From assembly GCF_024205705.1 (NCBI RefSeq), contig NZ_CP073115.1:434001-498000 (forward strand): 64,000 bases of DNA, in the 5' to 3' direction. This stretch comes from Neisseria subflava (GTDB taxonomy: Bacteria; Pseudomonadota; Gammaproteobacteria; Burkholderiales; Neisseriaceae). Made by a program: the position numbers and the translations under genes. Positions 20,361-29,539 of this stretch are shown here, piece after piece; the stretch's first letter is position 1, and each line of letters begins with the position of its first letter. The notes beneath the pieces are model-generated. The model was given only the letters and a program-made list of their open reading frames with translations, was not told where the DNA came from and searched no databases.

Positions 20361-21242
20361 ATGCAAACGCTTGTCACCTTTGTTTTTAAATTTTTGGCCG
20401 CGCTGCCTTTGGCTTGGTTGCACAAATTAGGCAATCTGCTGGGCGGTTTGGGTTTCCGCGTGCTGTCGAAAGATCGCCGAAGGGTATTCGAAAACATGAC
20501 ACTTGCCGGATTGAACCCGACGGACGAGGCGGTGAAAAAAGTTTTTCGTGAAACGGCAAAAGGCGGCTTGGAATTGCCGGTGGCGTTTTTCAGACGGCCT
20601 GAGGAAATTGAAAACCTGTTTGTCAGCGTCAACGGTTGGGAACATGTTCAGACGGCCTTGAGCGCGGGTGAAGGTTTGCTGTTTATCACGCCGCACATCG
20701 GCAGCTATGATTTGGCGGGCCGCTACATCAGCCAGCAACTGCCGTTTCCGCTGACGGCGATGTACAAACCGCCGAAAATCAAGGCTTTTGATGCGGTGAT
20801 GCAGGCAGGGCGCGTGCGCGGCAAAGGCAAGACTGCGCCGACCAGTATTCAGGGCGTCAAACAAATCATCAAGGCCCTGCGCGGCGGCGAAGCGACTATT
20901 GTGTTGCCGGATCATGTGCCGTCTCCGGAAGAAGGCGGCGACGGCGTGTGGGTGGACTTTTTCGGCAAACCTGCCTACACCATGACGTTGGCGGGCAAGC
21001 TGGCGCAAGTCAAAGGCGTGAAGGCTTTGTTTTTCTGCGGCGAGCGTCTGCCCGACGGTAAAGGCTTTGTCTTGCACATTGAGCCATTGAGCGGCGAATT
21101 GAACGGCGATAAGGAGAACGATGCGCGCGTGATCAATGAAAATACCGAATATTGGATACGCCGTTTTCCGGAACAATATTTGTTTATGTACAACCGCTAC
21201 AAACATCCCGAAGGCGCGCCTTTCCCTCCGCCGGAAATATAG
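20361..21242 (+). CDS. lpxL: lipid A late acyltransferase (LpxL/HtrB family)
   Basis: This inner-membrane enzyme adds a secondary acyl chain to lipid A of the lipooligosaccharide. The 293-residue protein has an N-terminal hydrophobic anchor (FVFKFLAALPLAWLHKLGNL), the catalytic HX4D motif in TPHIGSYDLAG, and the conserved LPDHVPSPEEGGDGVWVDFFG region; length is typical. Neisseria carries two lpxL genes, and a position next to metK would fit lpxL2, but I cannot confirm this. The 3' part includes two in-frame uptake sequences (TTCAGACGGCC at about 20589 and 20648). It is divergent from metK, sharing the intergenic region with the leader RNA. Confidence 0.88.
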   Translation: MQTLVTFVFKFLAALPLAWLHKLGNLLGGLGFRVLSKDRRRVFENMTLAGLNPTDEAVKKVFRETAKGGLELPVAFFRRPEEIENLFVSVNGWEHVQTALSAGEGLLFITPHIGSYDLAGRYISQQLPFPLTAMYKPPKIKAFDAVMQAGRVRGKGKTAPTSIQGVKQIIKALRGGEATIVLPDHVPSPEEGGDGVWVDFFGKPAYTMTLAGKLAQVKGVKALFFCGERLPDGKGFVLHIEPLSGELNGDKENDARVINENTEYWIRRFPEQYLFMYNRYKHPEGAPFPPPEI

Positions 21243-21289
21243 GCTTGCGAATGTAAAAAACCTGCTTGGACTCAAGCAGGTTTTGTATT

Positions 21290-21366
<77 letters not shown>

Positions 21367-21448
21367 AATGTGGGGAATTATAGGATAGGAGAAGCCGGTT
21401 TGTACAGGGGTCGATAAATAATTAATAATTGGCTGCCGATGGGTTTGT

Positions 21449-21490
21449 TTTAGGCCGTCTGAAGCGATGTGTTTCAGACGGCCTGTGTTT
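21449..21490. terminator. inverted DUS pair between tRNA-Pro and recC
   Basis: TAGGCCGTCTGAAGCG faces GTTTCAGACGGCC, with a T-rich run after it. It lies upstream of recC and upstream of the leftward tRNA, so it does not end any recognised gene. Confidence 0.55.
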
Positions 21491-21565
21491 TTGTTTGCCG
21501 CTTCTGCTGAAGCATTTGTCCTAATGGCATTATAATGTGGGCAATTGTTTTTTAGATTGTCTGCT

Positions 21566-24500
21566 ATGTTTTATCTTTATCAGTCCGACCGTTTGGAAGC
21601 GCTTGCCGAAATGTGCGCGCGTATTCATCAGGCCTTGCCTTTGGATGCGGTATTGGCGCAGGAAGAAGTGGTGGTGCAGAGCCAGGGGATGCGGCGGTAT
21701 CTGAATGTGTTTTTTGCGCGCAAACTCGGCGTGGCGGCGAATTTGAAGTTCAGCCTGCCGGCCGGTTTGGCGTGGCAGCTGATGCGTAAATTGGTTCCCG
21801 ATGTGCCGCCGCTCAGCCCGTTTTCGCCTGAGGTCATGCGTTGGCGTTTGCTGGATTTGTTCCGCAGCGAAGAGTTTCAGACGGCCCCGGAATACGAAAA
21901 CGTGCGCCTGAAGCTGGAAAGTTATTTGCACAGCTCGGCATCGGCGGATTATCAGCTTGCCGGACAGATGGCAGATATTTTCGACCAATATTTGGTGTAC
22001 CGTCCGGATTGGATTGATGCGTGGCAGGCTGGGAAGCTGCTGGGTTTGGGCGATGATGAGGATTGGCAGGCGCGGCTGTGGCGTTATTTGGACGATGGCA
22101 GCCAATCTGCGCCGCACCGCGTGGCCTTGTGGGAAAAGCTGTTGGCGCAGTTGGATAAATCGGTTTTGCCGCAAAGGTTGTTCGTATTCGGCATTTCGAC
22201 AATGGCGCCGATGTATCTGCAACTGCTGCACCAAATTTCCAAGCATTGCGATGTATTTGTGTTCGCACTCAACCCGAGCAGCCAGTATTGGGGCGAGATC
22301 ATCGATGAGGCGCAGATTTTGAAAAGGGGCGATGAGGCGGATTTGTCGCAGGCAGGGCATCCGCTGTTGGCTTCTTTGGGCAAGCAGGGACGCGATTTCT
22401 TTGATTTTCTGTCGGAAGTGGAAACCGAGCAGGATATTCAGGTTTATGAAGAGGAAAAAGACGATACCTTGTTGCATTGTCTGCAAAACGATATCCAAAA
22501 CTTAATCATGCCGTCTGAACGCTTATATCAACAGGAAGAAGGCGAAGCAGGCGGGCAACAGGCTTTGGTTCAGGTTCACGATGCGGACGGCAATCCAGTG
22601 TGTGTCGAGCCGGATAAGCTGCTGAACGACGGCTCCGTCAAAATCGTCGCGGCGCACAGCCCTTTGCGCGAATTGCAGATTTTGAAAGAAGAGCTGTCGC
22701 TGGTGTTGCAAAAAAATCCCGACTGGCAGCCGCACGATATTGCCGTGTTGACGCCGAACATTGAGCCGTACAGTCCGTTTATCGAAGCCGTTTTCGGACA
22801 GGAGCAGGCAGGCAGCCAGGCTTTGCCGTATTCGATTTCGGATGTGAAGCTCAGCCGCCGTCAGCCGTTGCTGTATGCTTTGGCACAAACTTTGGACTTG
22901 CTGAAGAGCCGGTTTGAAGTGGACAAGGTTTTGCCTTTACTGGAAAGCCGGTTGGTGTTGCAACGCTTCGGTTTGAGCGAGGAAGATTTGCCGCTGCTGC
23001 ATGAGGCTGTTGCCGGATTAAATGTGCATTGGGGTTTGGACCAAACCATGCGCGAGGGCAAAGACAACCTCTTTACTTGGCAGCAGGCGGTAGAGCGTTT
23101 GGCCTTGGGCTGGATGCTGCCTGAAGGCGGCAACGGCATGTGGCAGGGCGTGAGCGCGTGGCATAGCAATGTCAACCAGTTGGACGTGTTCAGCGGTTTT
23201 GCTGAATTTATCCGTACTTTGGCCGATATGGCGGCGCAATGGAATGAGCCTGCTAATGTGGAAAGTTGGGTGCAGCGTTGCCGCGATTTGCTGGAGAAAC
23301 TGTTTGCTCCGGATACGGACGACCAATACGCCAAGCAACAGTTTGAGCAATCTTTGGCGAAATGGCAGGAAGAGGCGCAGTTGGCCGAATTTGACGGATT
23401 GTTGCCGTGTAAAACCGTTATCCGCCATATCCGCCGCTTTTTGGACAGCGAAAGCCAAGCCGGATTTTTGAGCGGCGGCATTACTTTTTGCAGTATGGTG
23501 CCGATGCGCAGCCTGCCGTTTAAAATGGTTTGCCTGTTGGGTTTGAATGACGGCGATTTTCCGCGCAATACCAAAGCGGCGGTGTTTGACCTGATTGCTA
23601 AACATCCGAAAAAAGGCGACCGCGCCCGCCGTGACGACGACCGTTATCTCTTCCTCGAAGCCTTAATCAGCGCGCGCGAAATGTTGTATTTGTCTTATAT
23701 CGGCCGCGATATACGCAATGATGCCGAGTTCGCGCCGTCTTCGTTAATCAGCGAGCTGCTGGATACTATTGCCGCCATGACAGGGAAAAGTGGGCGCGAG
23801 TTATCGGAGAAATGGGTGAAACATCATCCGTTGCAGGCGTTTTCGCGCCGTTATTTCCAAAAGGATGCGCTTTCAGATGGTCTCTTCAGTACGCGCCAAG
23901 ATTACGCCGATGCGTTGAGCCAACCGCCAGCGGAAGCGCAGCCGTTTTTCCTTGAGGCTTTAAGTCAGGAAGAGCCGGGCAAAACCATTCATCAAGGCGA
24001 GCTCATCAGTTTTTGGCGCAACCCTGTCAAAGTTTGGCTGAAGAAAAATTTAAGCTGGGATCAGCCGTATCTGGACGGCGCATGGGAGTCTGCCGAACCG
24101 TTTGAGCCGCAACATGAAGGTCGGATTGCCGATGCTTATTTGGATGCGCGGCGCAAAGGGGAAGATTTTGAAGATACGGCCATTCGGCTGAATGCCGAAA
24201 GTCTGATGCCGGTAGGCGAGTTGGGCGGTTTGTGGCAGAAGCAGTATCAGATATCTGCGAAAAATGTGGATGCCGAGTTGATACGCAGCAACAAAAGGCC
24301 GTCTGAACCTTATGAAGAATCCTTTGACGACTTGGTTTTACAAGGTACCATCGGCAATCTTTATGAATGCGGCCGCATTGTGTTTCTAAACCCAAAAGAC
24401 AATGCGCCCAACCGTATTGCCCGTTTACTGGAGCATTTGATTTTTTGCGCCGTCGCCCCTAAATCCGTTGCAAACCGACAAACCTATATTGTCAGCTTGG

Positions 24501-24865
24501 GGCAGACCGAAACCTATGCCGCCATCGGGCAAGAGGCGGCGAGGGCACTTTTGAAAGAATGGTTGGTATATTTCCGAATCGGACAAAATACCCCCTTGCC
24601 GTTTTTCGCCAAAACCAGTCTTGCCGCTGCGGAGGAGTACAACAAGAAAGAGGATTGGGATGCTACCTTGAGAAAAGCCCATGAGGTTTTTAACGGCAAT
24701 AAAATGAGCAAAGGGCAGAAAGAATATACCGAAGTGAAGCTGGTGTTTGGTCATTCGGAAGAATCGCCTCTTGAAGAGCCGCTATTTGAAAACCTTGTCG
24801 TCAATCTGCTTGTTCCGCTTTTGAACAGCGCGGCAGGGAAAAACAATGCAACAGAACAGGAGTAA
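21566..24865 (+). CDS. recC: RecBCD subunit RecC
   Basis: RecC is the Chi-recognising scaffold subunit of the RecBCD helicase-nuclease that repairs double-strand breaks and feeds recombination. The protein of 1099 residues (from ATG 21566, MFYLYQSDRLEALAEMC) has the family hallmarks: SQGMRRYLN near residue 40, the ALNPSSQYWGE segment, the helicase-like GITFCSMVPMRSLPFKMVCL, and LNDGDFPRNT followed by RARRDDDRYLFLEALISARE. Length fits RecC (about 1100). The frame also extends to a TTG at 21545, which is less likely. The next gene starts four bases after its stop, so they are probably co-transcribed. recB and recD are not adjacent, as is common outside enterobacteria. Confidence 0.95.
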   Translation: MFYLYQSDRLEALAEMCARIHQALPLDAVLAQEEVVVQSQGMRRYLNVFFARKLGVAANLKFSLPAGLAWQLMRKLVPDVPPLSPFSPEVMRWRLLDLFRSEEFQTAPEYENVRLKLESYLHSSASADYQLAGQMADIFDQYLVYRPDWIDAWQAGKLLGLGDDEDWQARLWRYLDDGSQSAPHRVALWEKLLAQLDKSVLPQRLFVFGISTMAPMYLQLLHQISKHCDVFVFALNPSSQYWGEIIDEAQILKRGDEADLSQAGHPLLASLGKQGRDFFDFLSEVETEQDIQVYEEEKDDTLLHCLQNDIQNLIMPSERLYQQEEGEAGGQQALVQVHDADGNPVCVEPDKLLNDGSVKIVAAHSPLRELQILKEELSLVLQKNPDWQPHDIAVLTPNIEPYSPFIEAVFGQEQAGSQALPYSISDVKLSRRQPLLYALAQTLDLLKSRFEVDKVLPLLESRLVLQRFGLSEEDLPLLHEAVAGLNVHWGLDQTMREGKDNLFTWQQAVERLALGWMLPEGGNGMWQGVSAWHSNVNQLDVFSGFAEFIRTLADMAAQWNEPANVESWVQRCRDLLEKLFAPDTDDQYAKQQFEQSLAKWQEEAQLAEFDGLLPCKTVIRHIRRFLDSESQAGFLSGGITFCSMVPMRSLPFKMVCLLGLNDGDFPRNTKAAVFDLIAKHPKKGDRARRDDDRYLFLEALISAREMLYLSYIGRDIRNDAEFAPSSLISELLDTIAAMTGKSGRELSEKWVKHHPLQAFSRRYFQKDALSDGLFSTRQDYADALSQPPAEAQPFFLEALSQEEPGKTIHQGELISFWRNPVKVWLKKNLSWDQPYLDGAWESAEPFEPQHEGRIADAYLDARRKGEDFEDTAIRLNAESLMPVGELGGLWQKQYQISAKNVDAELIRSNKRPSEPYEESFDDLVLQGTIGNLYECGRIVFLNPKDNAPNRIARLLEHLIFCAVAPKSVANRQTYIVSLGQTETYAAIGQEAARALLKEWLVYFRIGQNTPLPFFAKTSLAAAEEYNKKEDWDATLRKAHEVFNGNKMSKGQKEYTEVKLVFGHSEESPLEEPLFENLVVNLLVPLLNSAAGKNNATEQE

Positions 24866-24868
24866 AGC

Positions 24869-25375
24869 ATGGCCACTTATACAGAATATTTGGATTTTGA
24901 TACCGAAGAAGACAAATTGAAACAACAGCAGCTCTATCAGGCGACCGAGCTGTCGGCGCAAACGGCAGCGGCGGTCAAAAAGATCAGCCGTCCGCAAAAC
25001 TGGCTGCTTGCCGCTGCGCCATATTGTCCCGATTGCCGCGTATTTGTGCCGTTTATTCAAAAAATGGCGGAGCTGAACCCCAATATCCGCGTCAACTATA
25101 TTGCCCGCAGCAATTTTGACGACAGCAGCCGTTTTGATAATCCACGCCAACAGGAAATCGTCCGCGCCAATCAAAAAATTCCTGCGCTGTTTTTGATGGG
25201 TCATGAAGAGGAAGGGCCTGTGTTTAACGAGTTTCCGAAAGTGGTGTTAAACCAAATTGCGGCAGATGAAACCCGTCGCACAGAATTGCGCGATGCGTAC
25301 CGAGCAGGCGAATTTAATGCCGATATTGAGGCGCAGATTGTAGCGGCGTTGGCATGGGCAGAGCAGCGTTGTTGA
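24869..25375 (+). CDS. thioredoxin-family protein with CPDC motif
   Basis: This 168-residue cytoplasmic protein has no signal peptide. It has a thioredoxin-like fold with an APYCPDCRVFVPF active-site motif at about residues 50-62 and a proline after KIPALFL that matches the cis-proline loop. It resembles the thioredoxin_9-type proteins, whose substrates are unknown. GGAGTAAAGC precedes the start and the gap from recC is four bases, so it should be translated from the recC message. A redox or disulfide-reductase role is likely but unproven. Confidence 0.8.
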   Translation: MATYTEYLDFDTEEDKLKQQQLYQATELSAQTAAAVKKISRPQNWLLAAAPYCPDCRVFVPFIQKMAELNPNIRVNYIARSNFDDSSRFDNPRQQEIVRANQKIPALFLMGHEEEGPVFNEFPKVVLNQIAADETRRTELRDAYRAGEFNADIEAQIVAALAWAEQRC

Positions 25376-25435
25376 GCAGATATTGCTGGTGTGTACAGCC
25401 ATGTTTTGAACTGCTTTGATATTTTGCTTTGTCAT

Positions 25436-25475
25436 AAAAAGGCCGTCTGAATAGATTTCAGACGGCCTTTTTTAA
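25436..25475. terminator. bidirectional DUS-pair terminator
   Basis: AAAAAGGCCGTCTGAATAG faces TTTCAGACGGCCTTTTTTA, with A and T runs on either side. It separates the convergent thioredoxin-like gene and lapB and can serve both. Confidence 0.85.
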
Positions 25476-25489
25476 TGCTTAACGCTTTA

Positions 25490-26659
25490 TCAAATCTCGA
25501 TTTTATTCGGCGTAAAGGTTTGCCATTTGTTGCAGGCTGGGCAATGCCAGAAGAAGACTTGGGATTTGAAGTGGCAGTTGCGGCAGCGGTACATGACGCT
25601 TTTTTGCAGCTGGCGGCCGATAATCGAACGAATCATATCGGTATCGGCTTTCCACTCCGGATTCATACTGCTGAGTTTCAAGCCAAGCAGGCGGTACACG
25701 CCGTTGAGATCAGGTTTTTGACGGACGAGTTCGACAGCGATTTGCGCCGCTTCAGTTTCGCCTTTAAGCAGCAGGGCCTTCTCGTAGATGACATTGATCA
25801 GGTCAAGATCGGGGAAGGTTTGCATATAGCCGATAAGGCGGTTGAGGCCTTCTTCCTGTTTGCCTTGTGCGGCATAGGCTTCATAGAGTTTCTCGCCGAC
25901 CATGCTCAAATAGGCATGGTTTTGCTGTTCGATGGCGGAATACGCTTCCACGGCGGCAGGGAAGTTGCCCTGACGGTATTCGATGTCGCCGAGAATGATG
26001 TTGGCGCGCGTACATTTTTTGTTGGCTTCGAGTGCTTTGCCGATGTTGTAGCGTGCGGCATCGAAGTTGGATTTGAACAGAGCGGCTTGGGCGATTTCGC
26101 AATAGAACTGTGCGATTTCAAACTGGTAGGTCTGTTCGTCATGGCTCAAGAGCTGCGCCATTTCGATGGCTTTTTCCCAGTCGCGGTCTTGTTGGTAGAT
26201 GCTCAAAAGGTGTTGTCGGGCTTCGCGTGCCATATCGCCTTCCTGCAAGCCGAGGAAGATTTGTTCGGCACGGTCCACCAAGCCTGCGCTTTGGTAGTTT
26301 TGCGCCAATTCAAAAAGCACGCGCGCGCGTTTTTCGTTGACTGTGTCGGGCGAATCGAGCAGGGCGCGGTGCATATTGATGGCTTTGTCGTTTTCGCCGC
26401 GTTGGCGGTAGAGCTTGCCTAAGGTCAGGTTCAAGTCATATGACTGCGGCTGCTGGTCGATGACTTCTGCCAATTCGCGCGCGGCGCGGCCGCTGTTGCG
26501 GTCAACGAGGGCGTCAAGGCTTTTGTAAAAGCCGGCCGGTATGCTTTTGGCCTGTTTCAGGACGGTCTTCATATCGACGCGCGCGGCAAACCAGCCCATA
26601 GCGAAGAAAACGGGGAGGAGGACGATGGGCAGTAAGATGACCCACAATTCGTTGTCCAT
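25490..26659 (-). CDS. lapB: lipopolysaccharide assembly protein LapB (YciM)
   Basis: LapB is an inner-membrane-anchored TPR protein that coordinates LPS synthesis and turnover of LpxC by FtsH. The 389-residue protein has one N-terminal membrane segment (LWVILLPIVLLPVFFAMGWF), a run of TPR repeats (residues about 50-330), and a C-terminal rubredoxin-like metal site with paired cysteines in YRCRNCHFKSQVFFWHCPAC. All family elements are present and the length is typical. It lies 25 bases after lapA on the same strand, giving the conserved lapA-lapB pair. Confidence 0.95.
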   Translation of the reverse strand: MDNELWVILLPIVLLPVFFAMGWFAARVDMKTVLKQAKSIPAGFYKSLDALVDRNSGRAARELAEVIDQQPQSYDLNLTLGKLYRQRGENDKAINMHRALLDSPDTVNEKRARVLFELAQNYQSAGLVDRAEQIFLGLQEGDMAREARQHLLSIYQQDRDWEKAIEMAQLLSHDEQTYQFEIAQFYCEIAQAALFKSNFDAARYNIGKALEANKKCTRANIILGDIEYRQGNFPAAVEAYSAIEQQNHAYLSMVGEKLYEAYAAQGKQEEGLNRLIGYMQTFPDLDLINVIYEKALLLKGETEAAQIAVELVRQKPDLNGVYRLLGLKLSSMNPEWKADTDMIRSIIGRQLQKSVMYRCRNCHFKSQVFFWHCPACNKWQTFTPNKIEI

Positions 26660-26684
26660 GGTATTCCTTTATTGATTGGTGGCG

Positions 26685-27008
26685 TTACGCTTTGGGAGTG
26701 GCTTCGGAAGTCGTTGCCGGTGTTTCGGTTTTGACCGGGGTCAGGTCTTTTTCGGAAAGGTGGGCGTATTTTTTCACTTCGGCACGCAGGCGGTTGTTTT
26801 CGCTGCGCAGGGTCAGCAGACGGCCGAAGAGGGCAAACATACCGAACACGATGCCGATAATAAAGGCGCCGAAAAGCACGACAATCAGCGGCAGATTGAC
26901 GTTTTGGCCGGGCAGGTAGAAGAAGGATACGGTGTGGGTATTGGTGATGGCCAGCAGGAGGAAAACAAGAAGAATCAGGATTTTGATGATGGTAGAGATG
27001 AGTTTCAT
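26685..27008 (-). CDS. lapA: LapA-family (YciS) membrane protein
   Basis: LapA is a small inner-membrane partner of LapB in LPS assembly. The 107-residue product starts at the ATG at 27008, with GGAG seven bases upstream; the frame runs further 5' but without a good start. It has two membrane segments (IIKILILLVFLLLAI and LPLIVVLFGAFIIGIVFGMF), a following coiled coil (LLTLRSENNRLRAEVKKYAH) and a short proline/threonine-rich tail. Order and spacing with lapB support the call. Confidence 0.9.
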   Translation of the reverse strand: MKLISTIIKILILLVFLLLAITNTHTVSFFYLPGQNVNLPLIVVLFGAFIIGIVFGMFALFGRLLTLRSENNRLRAEVKKYAHLSEKDLTPVKTETPATTSEATPKA

Positions 27009-27221
27009 GGGTTGCTCCGGGTGGGCCGCGGTTGGGGCAGGCCGTCTGAAAAATGGTATCAGTTTAAACGATTTGCCGGATTTCGGATAGGACGGCATGT
27101 TTCAGACGGCATGGGAAGGGTATCTTTAATGCTGACGGGTACTTGTCAAACCCATATTGAAAGGCGTATTGTTCAGTCTTTAGTTATTATCTTACAAATC
27201 AGAATAAGAAAGGCAATCATC

Positions 27222-28220
27222 ATGAGCAGACCAGTCCCAGCCGTATTCGGCAGCGTTTTCCACGCTGAAATGCCCGTTATCGCTTATCGTGAAGGTAAAT
27301 GGCAGCCGGTAGAATGGCAATCTTCCACAGACCTGACAATCGCCCCTGGCGCGCATGCTTTGCATTACGGCAGCGAATGTTTTGAGGGTTTGAAGGCATT
27401 CCGTCAGGCAAACGGCAAAATCGTGATGTTCCGCCCGACCGCCAACATCGCGCGTATGCAGCAAAGCGCAGATATTCTGCACCTGCCTCGTCCTGAAACG
27501 GAAGCTTATTTGAATGCTTTGATCGAATTGGTCAAACGTTCCGCCGAGGAAATCCCTGATGCGCCAGCTGCGTTGTACCTGCGTCCGACTTTGATCGGTA
27601 CCGATCCTGTGATCGGTAAAGCTGGTTCTCCTTCTGAAACTGCTTTGCTGTACATTCTGGCTTCTCCTGTCGGCGACTATTTCAAAGCCGGTTCGCCCGT
27701 TAAAATCTTAGTTGAAACCGAACATATCCGCTGCGCCCCACATATGGGTCGTGTGAAATGCGGCGGCAACTACGCTTCCGCCATGCCTTGGGTATTAAAA
27801 GCCAAAGCCGAATATGGTGCAAACCAAGTGTTGTTCTGTCCGAATGGCGACGTTCAGGAAACCGGCGCGTCTAACTTTATCCTGATTAACGGCGATGAAA
27901 TCATTACCAAACCGTTGACAGACGAATTCCTGCACGGCGTTACCCGTGATTCCGTACTGACAGTTGCCAAAGATTTGGGCTACACCGTTACCGAACGCAA
28001 CTTTACCGTTGATGAGCTGAAAGTAGCTGTGGAAAATGGCGCAGAGGCGATTCTGACCGGTACGGCTGCGGTTATTTCTCCGGTAACTTCTTTCGTGATT
28101 GATGGCGAAGAAATCGAAGTGAAGAGCCAAGAGCGCGGTTATGCAATCCGTAAGGCGATTACTGACATTCAATACGGTTTGGCAGAAGACAAACATGGCT
28201 GGTTGGTCGAAGTTTGTTAA
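27222..28220 (+). CDS. ilvE: branched-chain amino acid aminotransferase
   Basis: IlvE performs the last step of leucine, isoleucine and valine synthesis, using pyridoxal phosphate and glutamate. The 332-residue class IV aminotransferase starts at ATG 27222 (MSRPVPAVFGSVF), preceded by GAAAGGC. It has the conserved HYGSECFEGLKAFR, the PLP lysine in MGRVKCGGNYASAMP, and the QETGASNFILI and LTGTAAVISPVTS motifs. The longer upstream open frame to 26676 overlaps lapA on the other strand and is chance. A DUS-pair terminator follows. Confidence 0.96.
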   Translation: MSRPVPAVFGSVFHAEMPVIAYREGKWQPVEWQSSTDLTIAPGAHALHYGSECFEGLKAFRQANGKIVMFRPTANIARMQQSADILHLPRPETEAYLNALIELVKRSAEEIPDAPAALYLRPTLIGTDPVIGKAGSPSETALLYILASPVGDYFKAGSPVKILVETEHIRCAPHMGRVKCGGNYASAMPWVLKAKAEYGANQVLFCPNGDVQETGASNFILINGDEIITKPLTDEFLHGVTRDSVLTVAKDLGYTVTERNFTVDELKVAVENGAEAILTGTAAVISPVTSFVIDGEEIEVKSQERGYAIRKAITDIQYGLAEDKHGWLVEVC

Positions 28221-28235
28221 ATAGAACGCATTCAA

Positions 28236-28278
28236 TAAAAAAGGCCGTCTGAAATATTTTTTCAGACGGCCTTTTTTA
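28236..28278 (+). terminator. ilvE DUS-pair terminator
   Basis: AAAAAGGCCGTCTGAAAT faces TTCAGACGGCCTTTTTTA just after ilvE. Confidence 0.85.
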
Positions 28279-28918
28279 TTGGATTTTAGAGAGGGAAGAC
28301 AAATAATAAAATGCTAAATTTTACAAACAAACGGTAGCATTTTAAGATAATCGGTATATAATGCGCAATTATGTTGTAAAAATACACATTGAAAATATCG
28401 AATTTTATTGATTTTTCGATGAAGTTAAAAACATTTATAGATATTTATTTTGTATATTTTGTAAATTTAGTTAAATGGGAAATGCTAAAAACATATTGTG
28501 TTAGAATTCCCCTCCTTTTTGGCTTCGCGGTATTAACTCTGTCACGCCAAAAAGAAAAACAATGCAAGATAAAACCATTTTTATTTTGCTATAAAAATCA
28601 AAAATAACTTAACTTTGGATGAACTAATTAATTAAAAAGGGACTCTGATACATTTTCCGTCAAAAATAACCGGACACATGGTACGCGGACAGATTGCCTA
28701 TAAAAGCCATCCAAGGGTTCTGTCCAAACACCATTACCGTTTTCAATCAGAAAATCGGCAGAAGGGGAAACGCTGCCGAGTTTCTCAAAGTGGCTAGCTT
28801 TATACAGGCAATTGCTGTTACGACAGAATCCGTCTTACCTCTTTATTCATCGAACTTTTTTGTTGCACGCTTGTGCGGTGGAAAAGGACGATATTTGATA
28901 CAAGGAAATACGCTGATT
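28279..28918. other. AT-rich intergenic stretch before beta-helix gene
   Basis: This 640-base stretch is markedly AT-rich (ATTTATTTTGTATATTTTGT and similar) compared with its neighbours. It includes a TATAAT at about 28355, a hairpin TTTTTGGC...GCCAAAAA at about 28517-28558, and no convincing gene. The composition shift suggests imported DNA. Confidence 0.5.
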
Positions 28919-29539
28919 ATGTCACATAAACTTGCCCCTCTTGGCCGTACCCATATCCGTCAAGGCTCCTCAACTCCTGAAACCACTTCCGAATCATCTT
29001 CTCCTCTAAAAGAATGGATACACACCCAAAATTTTGGGGGAAGTCCGTCTGTTTTTCCTGAACCCAAGCAATTAAGCGGTAAAAATACTGTAACGAGAGA
29101 TGCGGTTCATGTGGCTGAGGCGGCAAGATTGAACAGTACCTCATCATCTTCAGACGGCGTTGTAACAAAAATGCGTGTCGTACGGGCCAGTGTTGCTTCT
29201 GCAAGTAACGTTTCTGGTAAAAATACCATTACGTCTAAAGTAACGGACAAACAGGTTGTTTCAAAAGAGCCGGTAAACAAACCGGTTAATCAATCGATGG
29301 AAAAAATTTTGGCTGAAAAGCAAAAAAAATACGAAGAGGCTAAAGCAAAAAAAATAGCCGAAGCCGCCACAGCCAAAGCAAACGCCGTCGAGCATGCAAA
29401 AGAAGCGCATAAAGCAGCAGTCGAAAAAGCGATTGCAGAGCGTAAAGCCAAACAAGACGCTGCCCGCAAAGAAAAAGAGGCAGAAGACAGAATTGCCGAA
29501 GGAAAAAAACAGTCGAAATTGTGCATAAAAAGATTTTGA
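28919..29539 (+). pseudogene. N-terminal part of split beta-helix protein
   Basis: From ATG 28919 (MSHKLAPLGRTHIRQGSSTP), preceded by AAGGAAATACGCTGATT, the frame encodes a serine/threonine-rich region. A long charged coiled coil follows (residues about 120-205, SMEKILAEKQKKYEEAKAKK). The frame then ends after an A7 run at 29503-29509. One extra A would join it to the following frame (EGKKTVEIVHKKILNDSDG), giving a protein of about 870 residues. I see no signal peptide. The frame is open further upstream to 28694, but that stretch reads like non-coding DNA. The run could act as a phase-variation switch or reflect a sequencing error. Confidence 0.6.

Noticed and set aside
26676..27221. N-terminal extension of the ilvE frame
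   Set aside because: It overlaps lapA on the opposite strand, and IlvE starts naturally at 27222 with a ribosome site.
28389..28607. 72-residue ORF in the AT-rich gap
   Set aside because: No ribosome site or family features; it spans a hairpin and is expected by chance in AT-rich DNA.
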